A program made the position numbers and the translations under genes. Of a stretch of 64,000 nucleotides of DNA, positions 51,282 to 60,385 are shown in pieces (position 1 is the stretch's first letter; every line of letters starts with the position of its first letter). The DNA lies in NCBI GenBank assembly GCA_945919795.1, contig CAMEJJ010000001.1:1-64000 (forward strand). The letters are read 5' to 3'. This DNA is from an uncultured Lachnospiraceae bacterium. GTDB taxonomy: Bacteria > Bacillota > Clostridia > Lachnospirales > Lachnospiraceae. The notes beneath the pieces are model-generated. The model ran no database searches. It had not been told where the DNA came from and was given only the letters and a program-made list of their open reading frames with translations.

Positions 51282-51512
51282 TTAACTGGCAATTGCATAA
51301 TTGGAAAGAAATGCTTCTAATTTTTCATCGGTTCCATTATATGAAATAGTCAGAACCTGGGAAAAATCAAGAGCAAGTACACCTAGAATAGACTTTGCAT
51401 CTACTGTGTAACGATTGTAAGAGATATCGATATCAAAATCGCATTTTGATGCAATCTTAACCAATTCTCTTGCTTCAACAGGTCCTAATGAAATCTTACG
51501 TACTACCATCAT
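51282..51512 (-). CDS. HPr-like protein lacking the phosphorylated His
   Basis: The product is 76 residues from the ATG at 51512, with GGTGG eight bases upstream; an in-frame GTG lies further up. The fold pattern is HPr: KISLGPVEARELVKIASK in place of LxxRPA-type LHARPA, then YTVDAKSILGVLALDFSQ with the regulatory Ser and CDFDIDISYN. His15 is replaced (GPVEA instead of GxHAR), so it cannot accept phosphate from Enzyme I. Like Crh, it could still act through the Ser site if HPr kinase recognises it. The sugar-transport role is therefore unlikely. Confidence 0.85.
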   Translation of the reverse strand: MMVVRKISLGPVEARELVKIASKCDFDIDISYNRYTVDAKSILGVLALDFSQVLTISYNGTDEKLEAFLSNYAIAS

Positions 51513-51734
51513 GATAAAAGCCACCTTTCATTAACTTTCCATGCACTTTATCATATGCAAACCGCATATACCATGTGCAAGGTTCATTGTTTCCAGCTGT
51601 CAATTCCCACTACATTGCACCCTTTATGAAAGAATTATAGCGAAATAAGGAATAATGTAAAGCACTTTTTTTCGTGCAATCCTTTTTCGCTACAACGTGT
51701 TAAAGCGTTTTGCTAATTTTTGTTAAATTTATTT

Positions 51735-53066
51735 TTAATTTTTGTCATCTTTCTTGGTTTTCCGCTCTTTCTTGTCGATCGAACATTTCCACAATGCTCC
51801 GATTACCAGAATTGGAAGTCCGAAAACCAGCACCCATAACGCAAAATATGATACCGACTGCATCCTTTTCGAAGTCTCTGTATCTTCATCAGGCACGTCA
51901 TCCACATCCGGATTTCCGCTTTCTTCGACCAAATCTGCAGTCTGCCTTGTTGTTACAATTGTTTCCTCCACAGCTTCTTCATCCGGCAGGTAAGTAAGAC
52001 GTCCTACATATAACAGTTCACTTTGAGCCAGTCCGCCATACATATTTAACGCAGCAACAACCAGGCGGGTTCTTTTCTTATTCGGAGCCTGAACTTCAAA
52101 ATACACATCTCCATTTTCGTCCGGCTCATATCTGTAATACTCACCAAACGTTTTTCCATTGTTAAAACTGACTGTATAATATAGAATTCTACTATCTGGA
52201 TCATAAGCAGACATTTTCCCCCGGATCATGCCGGTTTGTTCATCCACCTCAGTCACTTCTGCCTCACACCACTCCGGCGGCGTATCATCCGGAGACATTC
52301 TCTCATTCGGAACAGGCGTTGCTTCATGCACTTCATTGCTATAATCCACTCCCAATTGTTCCGACTTTAATCCAAAATATCTGGCAACGGCTGTTGCATC
52401 CAGAACGCCGTATTTTTGCGGCCAGGTGTTATGATCAATATAAGGTTTATCATTTACCTGATCCAGATGGCAATGTTCGATAATCACTGCCGGAATGTCA
52501 TTCGCCGTACTTGAACGAATAATACCATAATAATCTGTCCCTCTCGAATTCAACCTCGTCTTGATGCCACGGTCATACAAGCCTTCTTTCGTAAGCATTT
52601 CCAACTCAATTGATGAAAAATCCCTTCCAACAGCATAACATCTTCCGAATGCTGAAATCCAGCACTCTGTTCCAAACAGTTTATGGAGTTCTGACATATT
52701 ATAATGCAGACTTAACAAAAGATCGGCATCGACCTCTTTTGCAAATGCAGCCCGTTCTCCCAGTTCCATATCCACATCACTATCCCGTGTCAGATACACC
52801 TTTATGCCATCATACTTTTCCAGTTCTTCTTTCATGGCCTTTGCAGTATTGAGTGTCAGGGTCTTTTCAATATAACCACCATAAATCGCTCCCGCATTTT
52901 TTCCGCCGTGTCCTGGATCAATGACAACAACAATGGCATTTTCAGAAACACTTTCCTCTGTGATTTCCGTTGCATTCAGCGTGATCGGACAACAAAGTAT
53001 TCCCAATAAAATGAAAAAAAGCATTACCCCATATTTAATTTTTCGTCTTATAACTTCAAGTCCCAT
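51735..53066 (-). CDS. N-acetylmuramoyl-L-alanine amidase (Amidase_3) with C-terminal membrane anchor
   Basis: This 443-residue protein has a signal peptide (KYGVMLFFILLGILCCPI) and an Amidase_3 domain: VVVIDPGHGGKNAGAIYGGY (zinc His), LLLSLHYNMSELH and AVIIEHCHLDQVND (Glu). A C-terminal region with a Fn3-like stretch (DSRILYYTVSFNNGKTFGEY) precedes a membrane helix (SYFALWVLVFGLPILVIGAL) and a basic tail. It cleaves the lactyl-peptide bond of peptidoglycan while tethered to the membrane. GGAGA seven bases before the ATG supports the start. Confidence 0.92.
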   Translation of the reverse strand: MGLEVIRRKIKYGVMLFFILLGILCCPITLNATEITEESVSENAIVVVIDPGHGGKNAGAIYGGYIEKTLTLNTAKAMKEELEKYDGIKVYLTRDSDVDMELGERAAFAKEVDADLLLSLHYNMSELHKLFGTECWISAFGRCYAVGRDFSSIELEMLTKEGLYDRGIKTRLNSRGTDYYGIIRSSTANDIPAVIIEHCHLDQVNDKPYIDHNTWPQKYGVLDATAVARYFGLKSEQLGVDYSNEVHEATPVPNERMSPDDTPPEWCEAEVTEVDEQTGMIRGKMSAYDPDSRILYYTVSFNNGKTFGEYYRYEPDENGDVYFEVQAPNKKRTRLVVAALNMYGGLAQSELLYVGRLTYLPDEEAVEETIVTTRQTADLVEESGNPDVDDVPDEDTETSKRMQSVSYFALWVLVFGLPILVIGALWKCSIDKKERKTKKDDKN

Positions 53067-53457
53067 TTTCTCTCCTGCAGTCAGATTTTATATCATTCGT
53101 TGTTTGTTACATTTATCCTTTTCACACTCAGTCCGTTTCATCCGTTTTTTGACAACTATGATCGTCGATTTTATCAGACAGCCTGCTTGCGCTTTTATTA
53201 TTTTAAGCGTATCAAAAGTTTTCTATTACATCAACATCTGTTTAGTCATTTAATTTGAATTCCCGAAATTTACCAAAGATTGCACATATACATTTTTTAT
53301 CGCTAAAATCCAAGAAATAAATTCTAAATATAACTTATCTAACATTAATAAGATGCTCAAAAACGGAGATACTAATATCCACATAAACTTGGCAGAAATC
53401 TGCTATAAATGGCATTAAACAAGCATTTCTTAAAAATGTTAAAGGAGATTTTAATAA
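53067..53457. other. Intergenic region between the amidase and the 84-residue gene
   Basis: About 390 bp. No gene is visible. The end near 53400 holds the likely promoter and the ribosome site of the following gene (AAAGGAG before ATG 53458); nothing else stands out. Confidence 0.45.
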
Positions 53458-53712
53458 ATGGAGAAGATGGATCAATATATTTCATTAAATTTACAAAATG
53501 CTGCATTAGAACGTGGTATGGAAGAAGCAAATCTCAGTTCCCAGACCGACAGAGAACAGATGCGTGAGCTTGCTGATAAGCTTCGCAAAGACGGACGGTT
53601 ATCCGATATAAAAGCAGCGCTGTCCAATGATGATTATAAAACAGCGCTGCAAAAAGAATATCATATGAAAAATGTCAATAATAATATTAATCATCAAATG
53701 AACAATCGCTAA
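53458..53712 (+). CDS. Hypothetical small protein, 84 residues
   Basis: It codes MEKMDQYISLNLQNAALERG, a highly charged helical middle (QTDREQMRELADKLRKDGRL, SDIKAALSNDDYKTALQKEY) and an Asn-rich tail (NVNNNINHQMNNR). It has no signal peptide or membrane segment. AAAGGAG stands eight bases before the ATG. The repeat element begins only 3 bp after its stop. I do not recognise a family. Confidence 0.72.
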   Translation: MEKMDQYISLNLQNAALERGMEEANLSSQTDREQMRELADKLRKDGRLSDIKAALSNDDYKTALQKEYHMKNVNNNINHQMNNR

Positions 53713-53715
53713 ATT

Positions 53716-53938
53716 GGATTTGTGTTCCCAATATACATCTTTGCCCGCTGGCTTTTACGAGGTTTTATGCCTATCTTAGCGGCATAAGCGAACAAAAGGA
53801 ATGCCCGGTTTCAACTGTCTGAAGACGAAGTCTGAGTTTTGAAACCGGGCATCTAATAATTTTTTGTGAGCATGCCGCTTAGAGAGGCAAAAAACCGAAG
53901 TACGAAGCGGCAAAGATGTATATTGGGAACACAAATCC
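53716..53938. repeat. Full palindromic interspersed repeat (copy C)
   Basis: 30-bp perfect terminal inverted repeats, GGATTTGTGTTCCCAATATA plus CATCTTTGCC, occupy 53716-53745 and 53909-53938. Inner arms share AAGCGGCAT-type bases, and the centre is a strong hairpin GCCCGGTTTCAA...TTGAAACCGGGC (53803-53850). The element fills the space between the convergent 84-residue gene and gltD and could terminate both. It is the most complete copy of the family. Confidence 0.92.
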
Positions 53939-53960
53939 GAAAAGGGAATAACAAAACTAG

Positions 53961-55454
53961 CTACTGAACATTCAGGTTAGAGTAACCCATCAAGCTTTCA
54001 TCAACGGCCTTTGCTGCTTCCCGTCCTTCGCGGATTGCCCATACCACCAGGGACTGTCCTCTGTGTACGTCTCCTGCCGCAAACACATTAGGAACGCTGG
54101 TCTGATATTTTCCGGGCTCGGTTTTGATGTTTGTTCTTTCGTTTACTTCCACTTTAAAGGCATCTGTCAGATATTTCTGACTTCCCAAAAAGCCGGCTGC
54201 AATCAAAACAATATCGGCATCCATAACCGTTTCACTGCCTTCAACTTCAACCATTTTATTTCTTCCGGTTGCTTCATCTTTGACAAACTGCAGTTTTACA
54301 AGCTTTACCGCTTTTAAATTACCGTTCTTGTCTTTGATGAACTCTTTTACGGTTGTCTCATAGATACGGGGATCATGTCCGTAAACAGCAATGGCCTCTT
54401 CCTGACCATAATCGGTCTTGCAGATTTTCGGCCATTCAGGCCAGGGATTATTCTCTGCTCTGCAGTCGGGTGCTTTTGGCATCATCTCAATCTGCGTAAC
54501 GGATTTGGCACCATGTCTGATACTGGTTCCCACACAGTCATTTCCGGTATCACCACCACCAATAATAATGACATTTTTGTCTTTTGTATCAATGTATTTT
54601 TTGTCTTTGAAGTCAGAATCCAACAACGACTTTGTGTTTCTGGTAAGGAAGTCTACAGCAAAATAAATTCCTTTTGCATCTCTTCCGGGCACATTGATAT
54701 CTCTCGGATTGGAAGCACCACAACACAACACGACTTTGTCATACTGTGCCAGAATTTTGGATGCTTTGATTTCCTGACCGATATTGGCATTTGTCACAAA
54801 TTCAATGCCTTCTTCTTTCATGATATTGATTTTACGGTCAATAATATGTTTTTCTAACTTCATATTCGGAATCCCATACATAAGCAGACCGCCAATCCGG
54901 TCATTGCGTTCATATACGGTTACTGAATGTCCTCTTTTATTGAGCTGATCGGCACAGGCAAGTCCCGAAGGGCCGCTTCCGATGACCGCAATCTTTTTAC
55001 CGGTCCGCACTTTCGGCGGTTTCGCAACCGCATATCCGTTTGCATAGGCATGTTCTATAATCGCATGCTCATTTGCTTTTGATGCTACCGGTTCATCGTA
55101 TAATCCGCAGGTACATGCATTTTCGCACAATGCGGGGCATACACGGGAAGTAAACTCCGGAAAGTTATTTGTTTTTTTCAGACGCTTATATGCCTGTTCC
55201 CAGTTTCCGTTGTATACCAGATCATTCCATTCGGGAACCAGATTGTGTAACGGACAACCGCTTGCCATTCCCATAAGCATGGCTCCTGCCTGACAGAAAG
55301 GCACACCGCACTCCATACAACGTGCGCCCTGTAATCTCTGTTTTTCTTCCGGGAGATACTCATGGAACTCATTAAAATGTTTTATTCTGCTTTTCGGTGC
55401 TTCTGCTTTTGCATTCACACGTTCATAATCTAAAAATCCTGTAGGCTTTCCCAT
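53961..55454 (-). CDS. gltD: Glutamate synthase (NADPH) small subunit
   Basis: This 497-residue protein has the GltD N-terminal Fe-S Cys (ARCMECGVPFCQ, CPALCENACTCGLYDE) and an FAD-binding fold (AVIGSGPSGLACADQLNK). The NADPH fold is GGGDTGNDCVGTS, and the second FAD motif is VFAAGDVHRGQS. It passes electrons from NADPH to GltB. It starts 11 bp after gltB on the same strand, giving order gltB-gltD. Confidence 0.96.
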   Translation of the reverse strand: MGKPTGFLDYERVNAKAEAPKSRIKHFNEFHEYLPEEKQRLQGARCMECGVPFCQAGAMLMGMASGCPLHNLVPEWNDLVYNGNWEQAYKRLKKTNNFPEFTSRVCPALCENACTCGLYDEPVASKANEHAIIEHAYANGYAVAKPPKVRTGKKIAVIGSGPSGLACADQLNKRGHSVTVYERNDRIGGLLMYGIPNMKLEKHIIDRKINIMKEEGIEFVTNANIGQEIKASKILAQYDKVVLCCGASNPRDINVPGRDAKGIYFAVDFLTRNTKSLLDSDFKDKKYIDTKDKNVIIIGGGDTGNDCVGTSIRHGAKSVTQIEMMPKAPDCRAENNPWPEWPKICKTDYGQEEAIAVYGHDPRIYETTVKEFIKDKNGNLKAVKLVKLQFVKDEATGRNKMVEVEGSETVMDADIVLIAAGFLGSQKYLTDAFKVEVNERTNIKTEPGKYQTSVPNVFAAGDVHRGQSLVVWAIREGREAAKAVDESLMGYSNLNVQ

Positions 55455-55465
55455 TTTTGCACCTC

Positions 55466-58400
55466 CTATTTATTCTTGTTGGCATAGAATGCTTCAATCT
55501 GTGCCTGCTCTGCACTCAGACCTTTTTCTTCCATCTGGACAATGGCCTTCTGCATTTCTTCGTAGTCATGAGGAATAATCTTTTTAAATTTCGGCAGATA
55601 TTCTCCGAAATTATCCAAAATCAGCTTACCTTTTTCGGAATTGGTGTATGCCACATGCTCTTTAATCAGTTCCTTTAATTCCAAAACATCATATTTAGAA
55701 GTAATTTCATAAGAAGAAACCATATCCTTATTGGTCTTTGTATACAAATCATTGTTTTCATCCAGAACGTAAGCAATACCACCGCTCATACCGGCTGCAA
55801 AATTCTTGCCAATACTTCCTAAGATGACCGCACGGCCTCCCGTCATATATTCACATCCGTGGTCGCCGCAGCCTTCGACTACTGCAATGGCACCGGAATT
55901 TCTGACACAGAAACGTTCACCGGCAACACCATTGATAAAGGCTTTTCCGCTTGTCGCACCGTAGAGTGCTACATTTCCGATGATAATGTTTTCATCCTGT
56001 TTAAAGGTTGATCCCTTCGGCGGGTAAACAATCAGCTTTCCGCCAGATAAGCCTTTGCCGAAGTAGTCATTGGAATCACCGACAAGCTCTAAAGTCAGGC
56101 CCTTCGGAATAAATGCTCCAAAGCTCTGACCGCCGGCGCCGTTACATAACACACGATACGTATCCTCGGGTAAGGTATTGTAAAATTTCTTTGTAATTTC
56201 AGAGCCTAAAATGGTACCGAAAGAACGGTCTGTGTTGGTAACATCCACTTCAATACTTCTCTTTGCACCGGTTTCCAATGCTTTAGAGAGCTGTTTTAAC
56301 AAAACCTTTTCATCTTGTGTTTTTTCCAGTCCGAAGTCATAAACCTGTTTGGGATCAAAGATTACTTTTTCTTTGCTTCCGACATACGGATTATTTAAAA
56401 TATTGGAAAGATCCACTTTTGCATAGCGCTCATCCAGATTATCTCTTACCTTCAAAAACTCGGTATGGCCAACCAGTTCGTCAATCGTCTTCACACCAAG
56501 ATCTGCCATAATTTCACGCATCTCCTGTGCGATAAAACGCATGAAGTTTTCTACATATTCCGGTTTTCCACGGAAACGTTTACGAAGCTCAGGATTTTGT
56601 GTTGCTACGCCGACCGGACAAGTATCCAGATTACATACACGCATCATTACGCAACCCATGGTTACAAGCGGAGCCGTTGCAAAACCATATTCTTCCGCAC
56701 CAAGCAAAGCCGCAATCACAACATCACGTCCGCTCATAAGTTTTCCGTCTGTCTCGATACGAACTTTATTTCTCAAGCCATTCTGGATCAGGGTCTGGTG
56801 TGTTTCCGCAAGACCAAGTTCCCACGGAAGTCCTGCATTGTGAATGGAATTTCTGGGTGCCGCACCGGTACCTCCGTCATATCCGGATACCAGAATAACC
56901 TGTGCACCGGCTTTTGCAACACCGGCTGCGACGGTTCCGACACCAGCTTCAGAAACCAATTTTACGGAAATTCTGGCATCTTTATTGGCATTTTTTAAAT
57001 CATAAATTAACTGCGCCAAATCTTCGATAGAATAAATATCATGATGAGGCGGCGGTGAAATCAGACCAACACCGGGTGTTGAATGTCTCGTTTTGGCAAT
57101 CCATGGATAAACCTTTCCACCCGGAAGATGACCACCTTCGCCGGGCTTTGCACCCTGTGCCATTTTGATCTGGATTTCCTGCGCACTTGTCAGATATTTA
57201 CTAGTAACACCAAATCGTCCGGATGCAACCTGTTTGATAGCAGAGCATTTATTTAATCCGTCCGGTCCGATGGAAAGTCTTTCCAAATCCTCGCCACCTT
57301 CACCGGTATTGGATTTGCCGCCCAGATTGTTCATGGCAATCGCCAGACACTCATGCGCTTCTTTACTGATGGAACCATAGGACATAGCACCGGTTTTAAA
57401 TCTCTTTACAATCGAATCAACGCTTTCAACCTGATCAATCGATATTCCTTTTGCCGGATAATTGAAATCCATCAGGCCGCGTAAAGTCTTGGGGCTGGTC
57501 TCATCATTGACACAGGCCGTATACTGCTTGAATAAGTCATAGTCACCGCGGCGTGTTGATTCCTGCAACAAATGAATCGTCTGCGGATTGTATAAATGCT
57601 CATCACCACCGCTGCGTGCTTTGTGATGTCCGGGACTATCCAGCGTAAGATCACTTTCAAGTCCTAACGGATCAAACGCAAGAGAATGAAGATCGTTTAC
57701 TTCTTTCTCAATATCTGCGATGCTGATACCGCCTACCCGGCAAACCGTACCGGCAAAATATTTATCCACCAACGCATAATCCAGTCCGATTGCTTCAAAA
57801 ATTTTGGAACCCTGATATGACTGAATGGTCGAAATACCCATTTTCGAAGCAATTTTAACGATACCGCTGATAATAGCATGGTTGTAATCATCCACTGCCG
57901 CATAATAATCTTTATCCAGCATATGATTATCAATCAACTCTTTGATAGATTCCTGTGCCAGATAGGGGTTGATTGCAGTTGCACCAAAACCTAACAGAGT
58001 TGCAAAATGATGTACATTTCTGGGCTCCGCTGTTTCTAAGATGACAGAAACCGATGTACGTTTCTTGGTCTGAACCAGATGCTGCTGTAATGCAGATACC
58101 GCCAGTAAAGAAGGAATTGCCACATGATTTTCATCCACACCACGGTCGGACAAAATAATGATATTGACACCCTCGCGGAAAATACGGTCCACTTCGACAA
58201 ACAGACGATTGATTGCCTTTTCCAGACTCGTATTTTTATAATAAGTAATCGGCACAACCTCTACCTTAAAGCCCTTTGCTTTCATGTTTTTGATTTTCAA
58301 AATATCGGTATTGGTTAATATCGGATTTTCCACTTTTAAGATGTCACAGTTTTCCGGCTTTTCTTCCAAAAGGTTTCCGCCTGTTCCGATATATACGGTA

Positions 58401-60013
58401 GTGGAAGTAACTACTTCCTCACGAATGGCATCAATCGGCGGATTGGTAACCTGTGCAAACAACTGTTTAAAATAGTCAAATAACGGATGATATGTTTTAT
58501 TCAAAACCGGAATAGGAGTATCAACACCCATAGCTGCAATCGCTTCACTTCCGTTTTTGGCCATCGGAAGAATGACCTGTTTCAATTCATCATAGGTATA
58601 TCCGAATACCTTCTGCATTCTCTGCCTTTCCTCATAGGTAAATTCAGGAACACGAACATTCGGAATCTTTAATTCTCTCAATTTAACCAGATTTGAATCA
58701 AGCCATTCGCCGTAAGGCTGTCTGCCCGCATAAGAATCCTTTAATTCTTCATCATCAATCACTTCACCTTTGACAGTGTCAATCAAAAGCATTTTTCCGG
58801 GATGAAGTCTCTCTTTTTTCACAATTTTAGCCGGATCAATCGGTAACACGCCGACTTCGGAAGAAAGAATAACCTCTCCGTCATCGGTAATATAATAGCG
58901 GGAAGGTCTTAAGCCGTTACGGTCAAGTACCGCACCCATGATATCACCATCAGAAAACAGGATAGAAGCCGGTCCGTCCCACGGCTCCATCATCGTTGCA
59001 TAATATTGGTAAAAATCTTTCTTTTTCTGTGACATGGTCTTGTTGTTTGACCAGGGCTCCGGAATCGTAATCATGACAGCAAGCGGTAACGGCATACCAC
59101 TCATAACTAAAAATTCCAATGTATTATCTAACATTGCCGAATCGGAACCGGATGCATCAATAACCGGAAGAATTTTGTATAATTCCCCTTTCAAATGCTC
59201 AGATTCCATATTTTCTTCACGCGCCAGCATTTTATCGGCATTACCTTTAATCGTATTAATTTCTCCATTATGTACGATGAAACGGTTCGGATGCGCTCTC
59301 TCCCAGCTCGGATTGGTATTGGTTGAAAAACGGGAGTGTACCAATGCAATTGCGGATAAATAGTCCGGATCCTGCAAATCCTGAAAGAATGTACGAAGCT
59401 GTCCGACTAAGAACATACCTTTATAAACAATGGTACGACTGCTTAAGGAAACTACATACGTTACATCGTTGGACTGTTCAAAAATCCTTCTGACAATATA
59501 TAATTTGCGGTCAAACTCCAAACCTTTTTTCAGTTCCGAAGGCTTTTTGATAAACGCCTGCATAATACAGGGCATACATTCTACCGCCTTGTGACCTAAT
59601 ACTTCCGGTCTTGTCGGAACCTCTCTCCAGCCAAGAAATGAAAGACCTTCTTTCTCAACGATGATTTCAAACATCTTTTTGGCCTGATTTCTCTGAAGTT
59701 CATCCTGCGGGAAAAAGAACATACCAACACCGTATTCTCTTTCCTCACCAATAAAAATGCCGAGGGTTTTCGTGACCTTTGTGAAGAATTTATGTGGGAT
59801 CTGTGTTAAGATACCTACTCCATCTCCGGTCTTACCCTCGGCGTCTTTGCCTGCTCTGTGTTCTAAGTTTTCTACAATTTTTAATGCGTTCTCAACTGTT
59901 TCTCGGCTTTTCTTTCCGTTAATGTTAACACATGCACCGATACCGCAGTTGTCATGCTCAAATTCTTCCCTGTATAAGGGAGATTTTGGCACGCTTAACT
60001 TTGCGTCAAACAT
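55466..60013 (-). CDS. gltB: Glutamate synthase large subunit
   Basis: This 1515-residue protein is complete. The catalytic Cys23 follows a short propeptide (FEHDNCGIGACVN), so the N-terminal Ntn amidotransferase is intact (also FSTNTNPSWERAHPNRFIVH). The central and FMN synthase domains follow (KPGEGGHLPGGKVYPWIAKT, GYDGGTGAAPRNSIHNAGLP), with the 3Fe-4S Cys set CVMMRVCNLDTC. The C-terminal GXGXG beta-helix closes it (GEGVAGERFCVRNSGAIAVV-like repeats). It turns glutamine plus 2-oxoglutarate into two glutamates with GltD. Confidence 0.97.
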   Translation of the reverse strand: MFDAKLSVPKSPLYREEFEHDNCGIGACVNINGKKSRETVENALKIVENLEHRAGKDAEGKTGDGVGILTQIPHKFFTKVTKTLGIFIGEEREYGVGMFFFPQDELQRNQAKKMFEIIVEKEGLSFLGWREVPTRPEVLGHKAVECMPCIMQAFIKKPSELKKGLEFDRKLYIVRRIFEQSNDVTYVVSLSSRTIVYKGMFLVGQLRTFFQDLQDPDYLSAIALVHSRFSTNTNPSWERAHPNRFIVHNGEINTIKGNADKMLAREENMESEHLKGELYKILPVIDASGSDSAMLDNTLEFLVMSGMPLPLAVMITIPEPWSNNKTMSQKKKDFYQYYATMMEPWDGPASILFSDGDIMGAVLDRNGLRPSRYYITDDGEVILSSEVGVLPIDPAKIVKKERLHPGKMLLIDTVKGEVIDDEELKDSYAGRQPYGEWLDSNLVKLRELKIPNVRVPEFTYEERQRMQKVFGYTYDELKQVILPMAKNGSEAIAAMGVDTPIPVLNKTYHPLFDYFKQLFAQVTNPPIDAIREEVVTSTTVYIGTGGNLLEEKPENCDILKVENPILTNTDILKIKNMKAKGFKVEVVPITYYKNTSLEKAINRLFVEVDRIFREGVNIIILSDRGVDENHVAIPSLLAVSALQQHLVQTKKRTSVSVILETAEPRNVHHFATLLGFGATAINPYLAQESIKELIDNHMLDKDYYAAVDDYNHAIISGIVKIASKMGISTIQSYQGSKIFEAIGLDYALVDKYFAGTVCRVGGISIADIEKEVNDLHSLAFDPLGLESDLTLDSPGHHKARSGGDEHLYNPQTIHLLQESTRRGDYDLFKQYTACVNDETSPKTLRGLMDFNYPAKGISIDQVESVDSIVKRFKTGAMSYGSISKEAHECLAIAMNNLGGKSNTGEGGEDLERLSIGPDGLNKCSAIKQVASGRFGVTSKYLTSAQEIQIKMAQGAKPGEGGHLPGGKVYPWIAKTRHSTPGVGLISPPPHHDIYSIEDLAQLIYDLKNANKDARISVKLVSEAGVGTVAAGVAKAGAQVILVSGYDGGTGAAPRNSIHNAGLPWELGLAETHQTLIQNGLRNKVRIETDGKLMSGRDVVIAALLGAEEYGFATAPLVTMGCVMMRVCNLDTCPVGVATQNPELRKRFRGKPEYVENFMRFIAQEMREIMADLGVKTIDELVGHTEFLKVRDNLDERYAKVDLSNILNNPYVGSKEKVIFDPKQVYDFGLEKTQDEKVLLKQLSKALETGAKRSIEVDVTNTDRSFGTILGSEITKKFYNTLPEDTYRVLCNGAGGQSFGAFIPKGLTLELVGDSNDYFGKGLSGGKLIVYPPKGSTFKQDENIIIGNVALYGATSGKAFINGVAGERFCVRNSGAIAVVEGCGDHGCEYMTGGRAVILGSIGKNFAAGMSGGIAYVLDENNDLYTKTNKDMVSSYEITSKYDVLELKELIKEHVAYTNSEKGKLILDNFGEYLPKFKKIIPHDYEEMQKAIVQMEEKGLSAEQAQIEAFYANKNK

Positions 60014-60279
60014 GTGGAATCTCCTTCCTTAGTTTTTTCTTATGATTAATTTTTGTTTGAAATGAATATACACCCATTTTTTTTACTTGTAAAGAGTTGT
60101 TAGTAAAAAAATTTATTTAAATTGTCAGATAATTAGAAAATTTAATATTCGGCTATATTGTTTTCTGACTTTTCATTAAATTATCTGTCTTTTATAAATA
60201 TTTCAGCAATGTTTTCAACGTTTAATTATTCTCAACCTTAAAAAGATAACAAGTCATCCATGCAGAAATTATATAGTCT
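60014..60279. other. Intergenic region upstream of gltB
   Basis: About 260 bp, very AT-rich. It should hold the gltB promoter, but I see no clear regulatory fold before repeat copy D begins at 60280. Confidence 0.45.
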
Positions 60280-60385
60280 TGTCTGCATCCTTTTACAAGG
60301 TTTTGTGACTTTCTTAGCGGCATGGCGAGCAAAAATAATGTCCGGTTTCAACTGTTCGAAGACGAAATCTGAGTTTTGAAACCGG
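60280..60385. repeat. Interspersed repeat, copy D, overlapping the HAD-CPBP 3' end
   Basis: It contains TTTTACAAGGTTTTGTGACT, TTCTTAGCGGCATGGCGAGC and the hairpin CCGGTTTCAACTG...GTTTTGAAACCGG (60342-60385). The right arm is missing. The hairpin codes the last residues and stop of the gene at 60348-61991. Confidence 0.87.
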
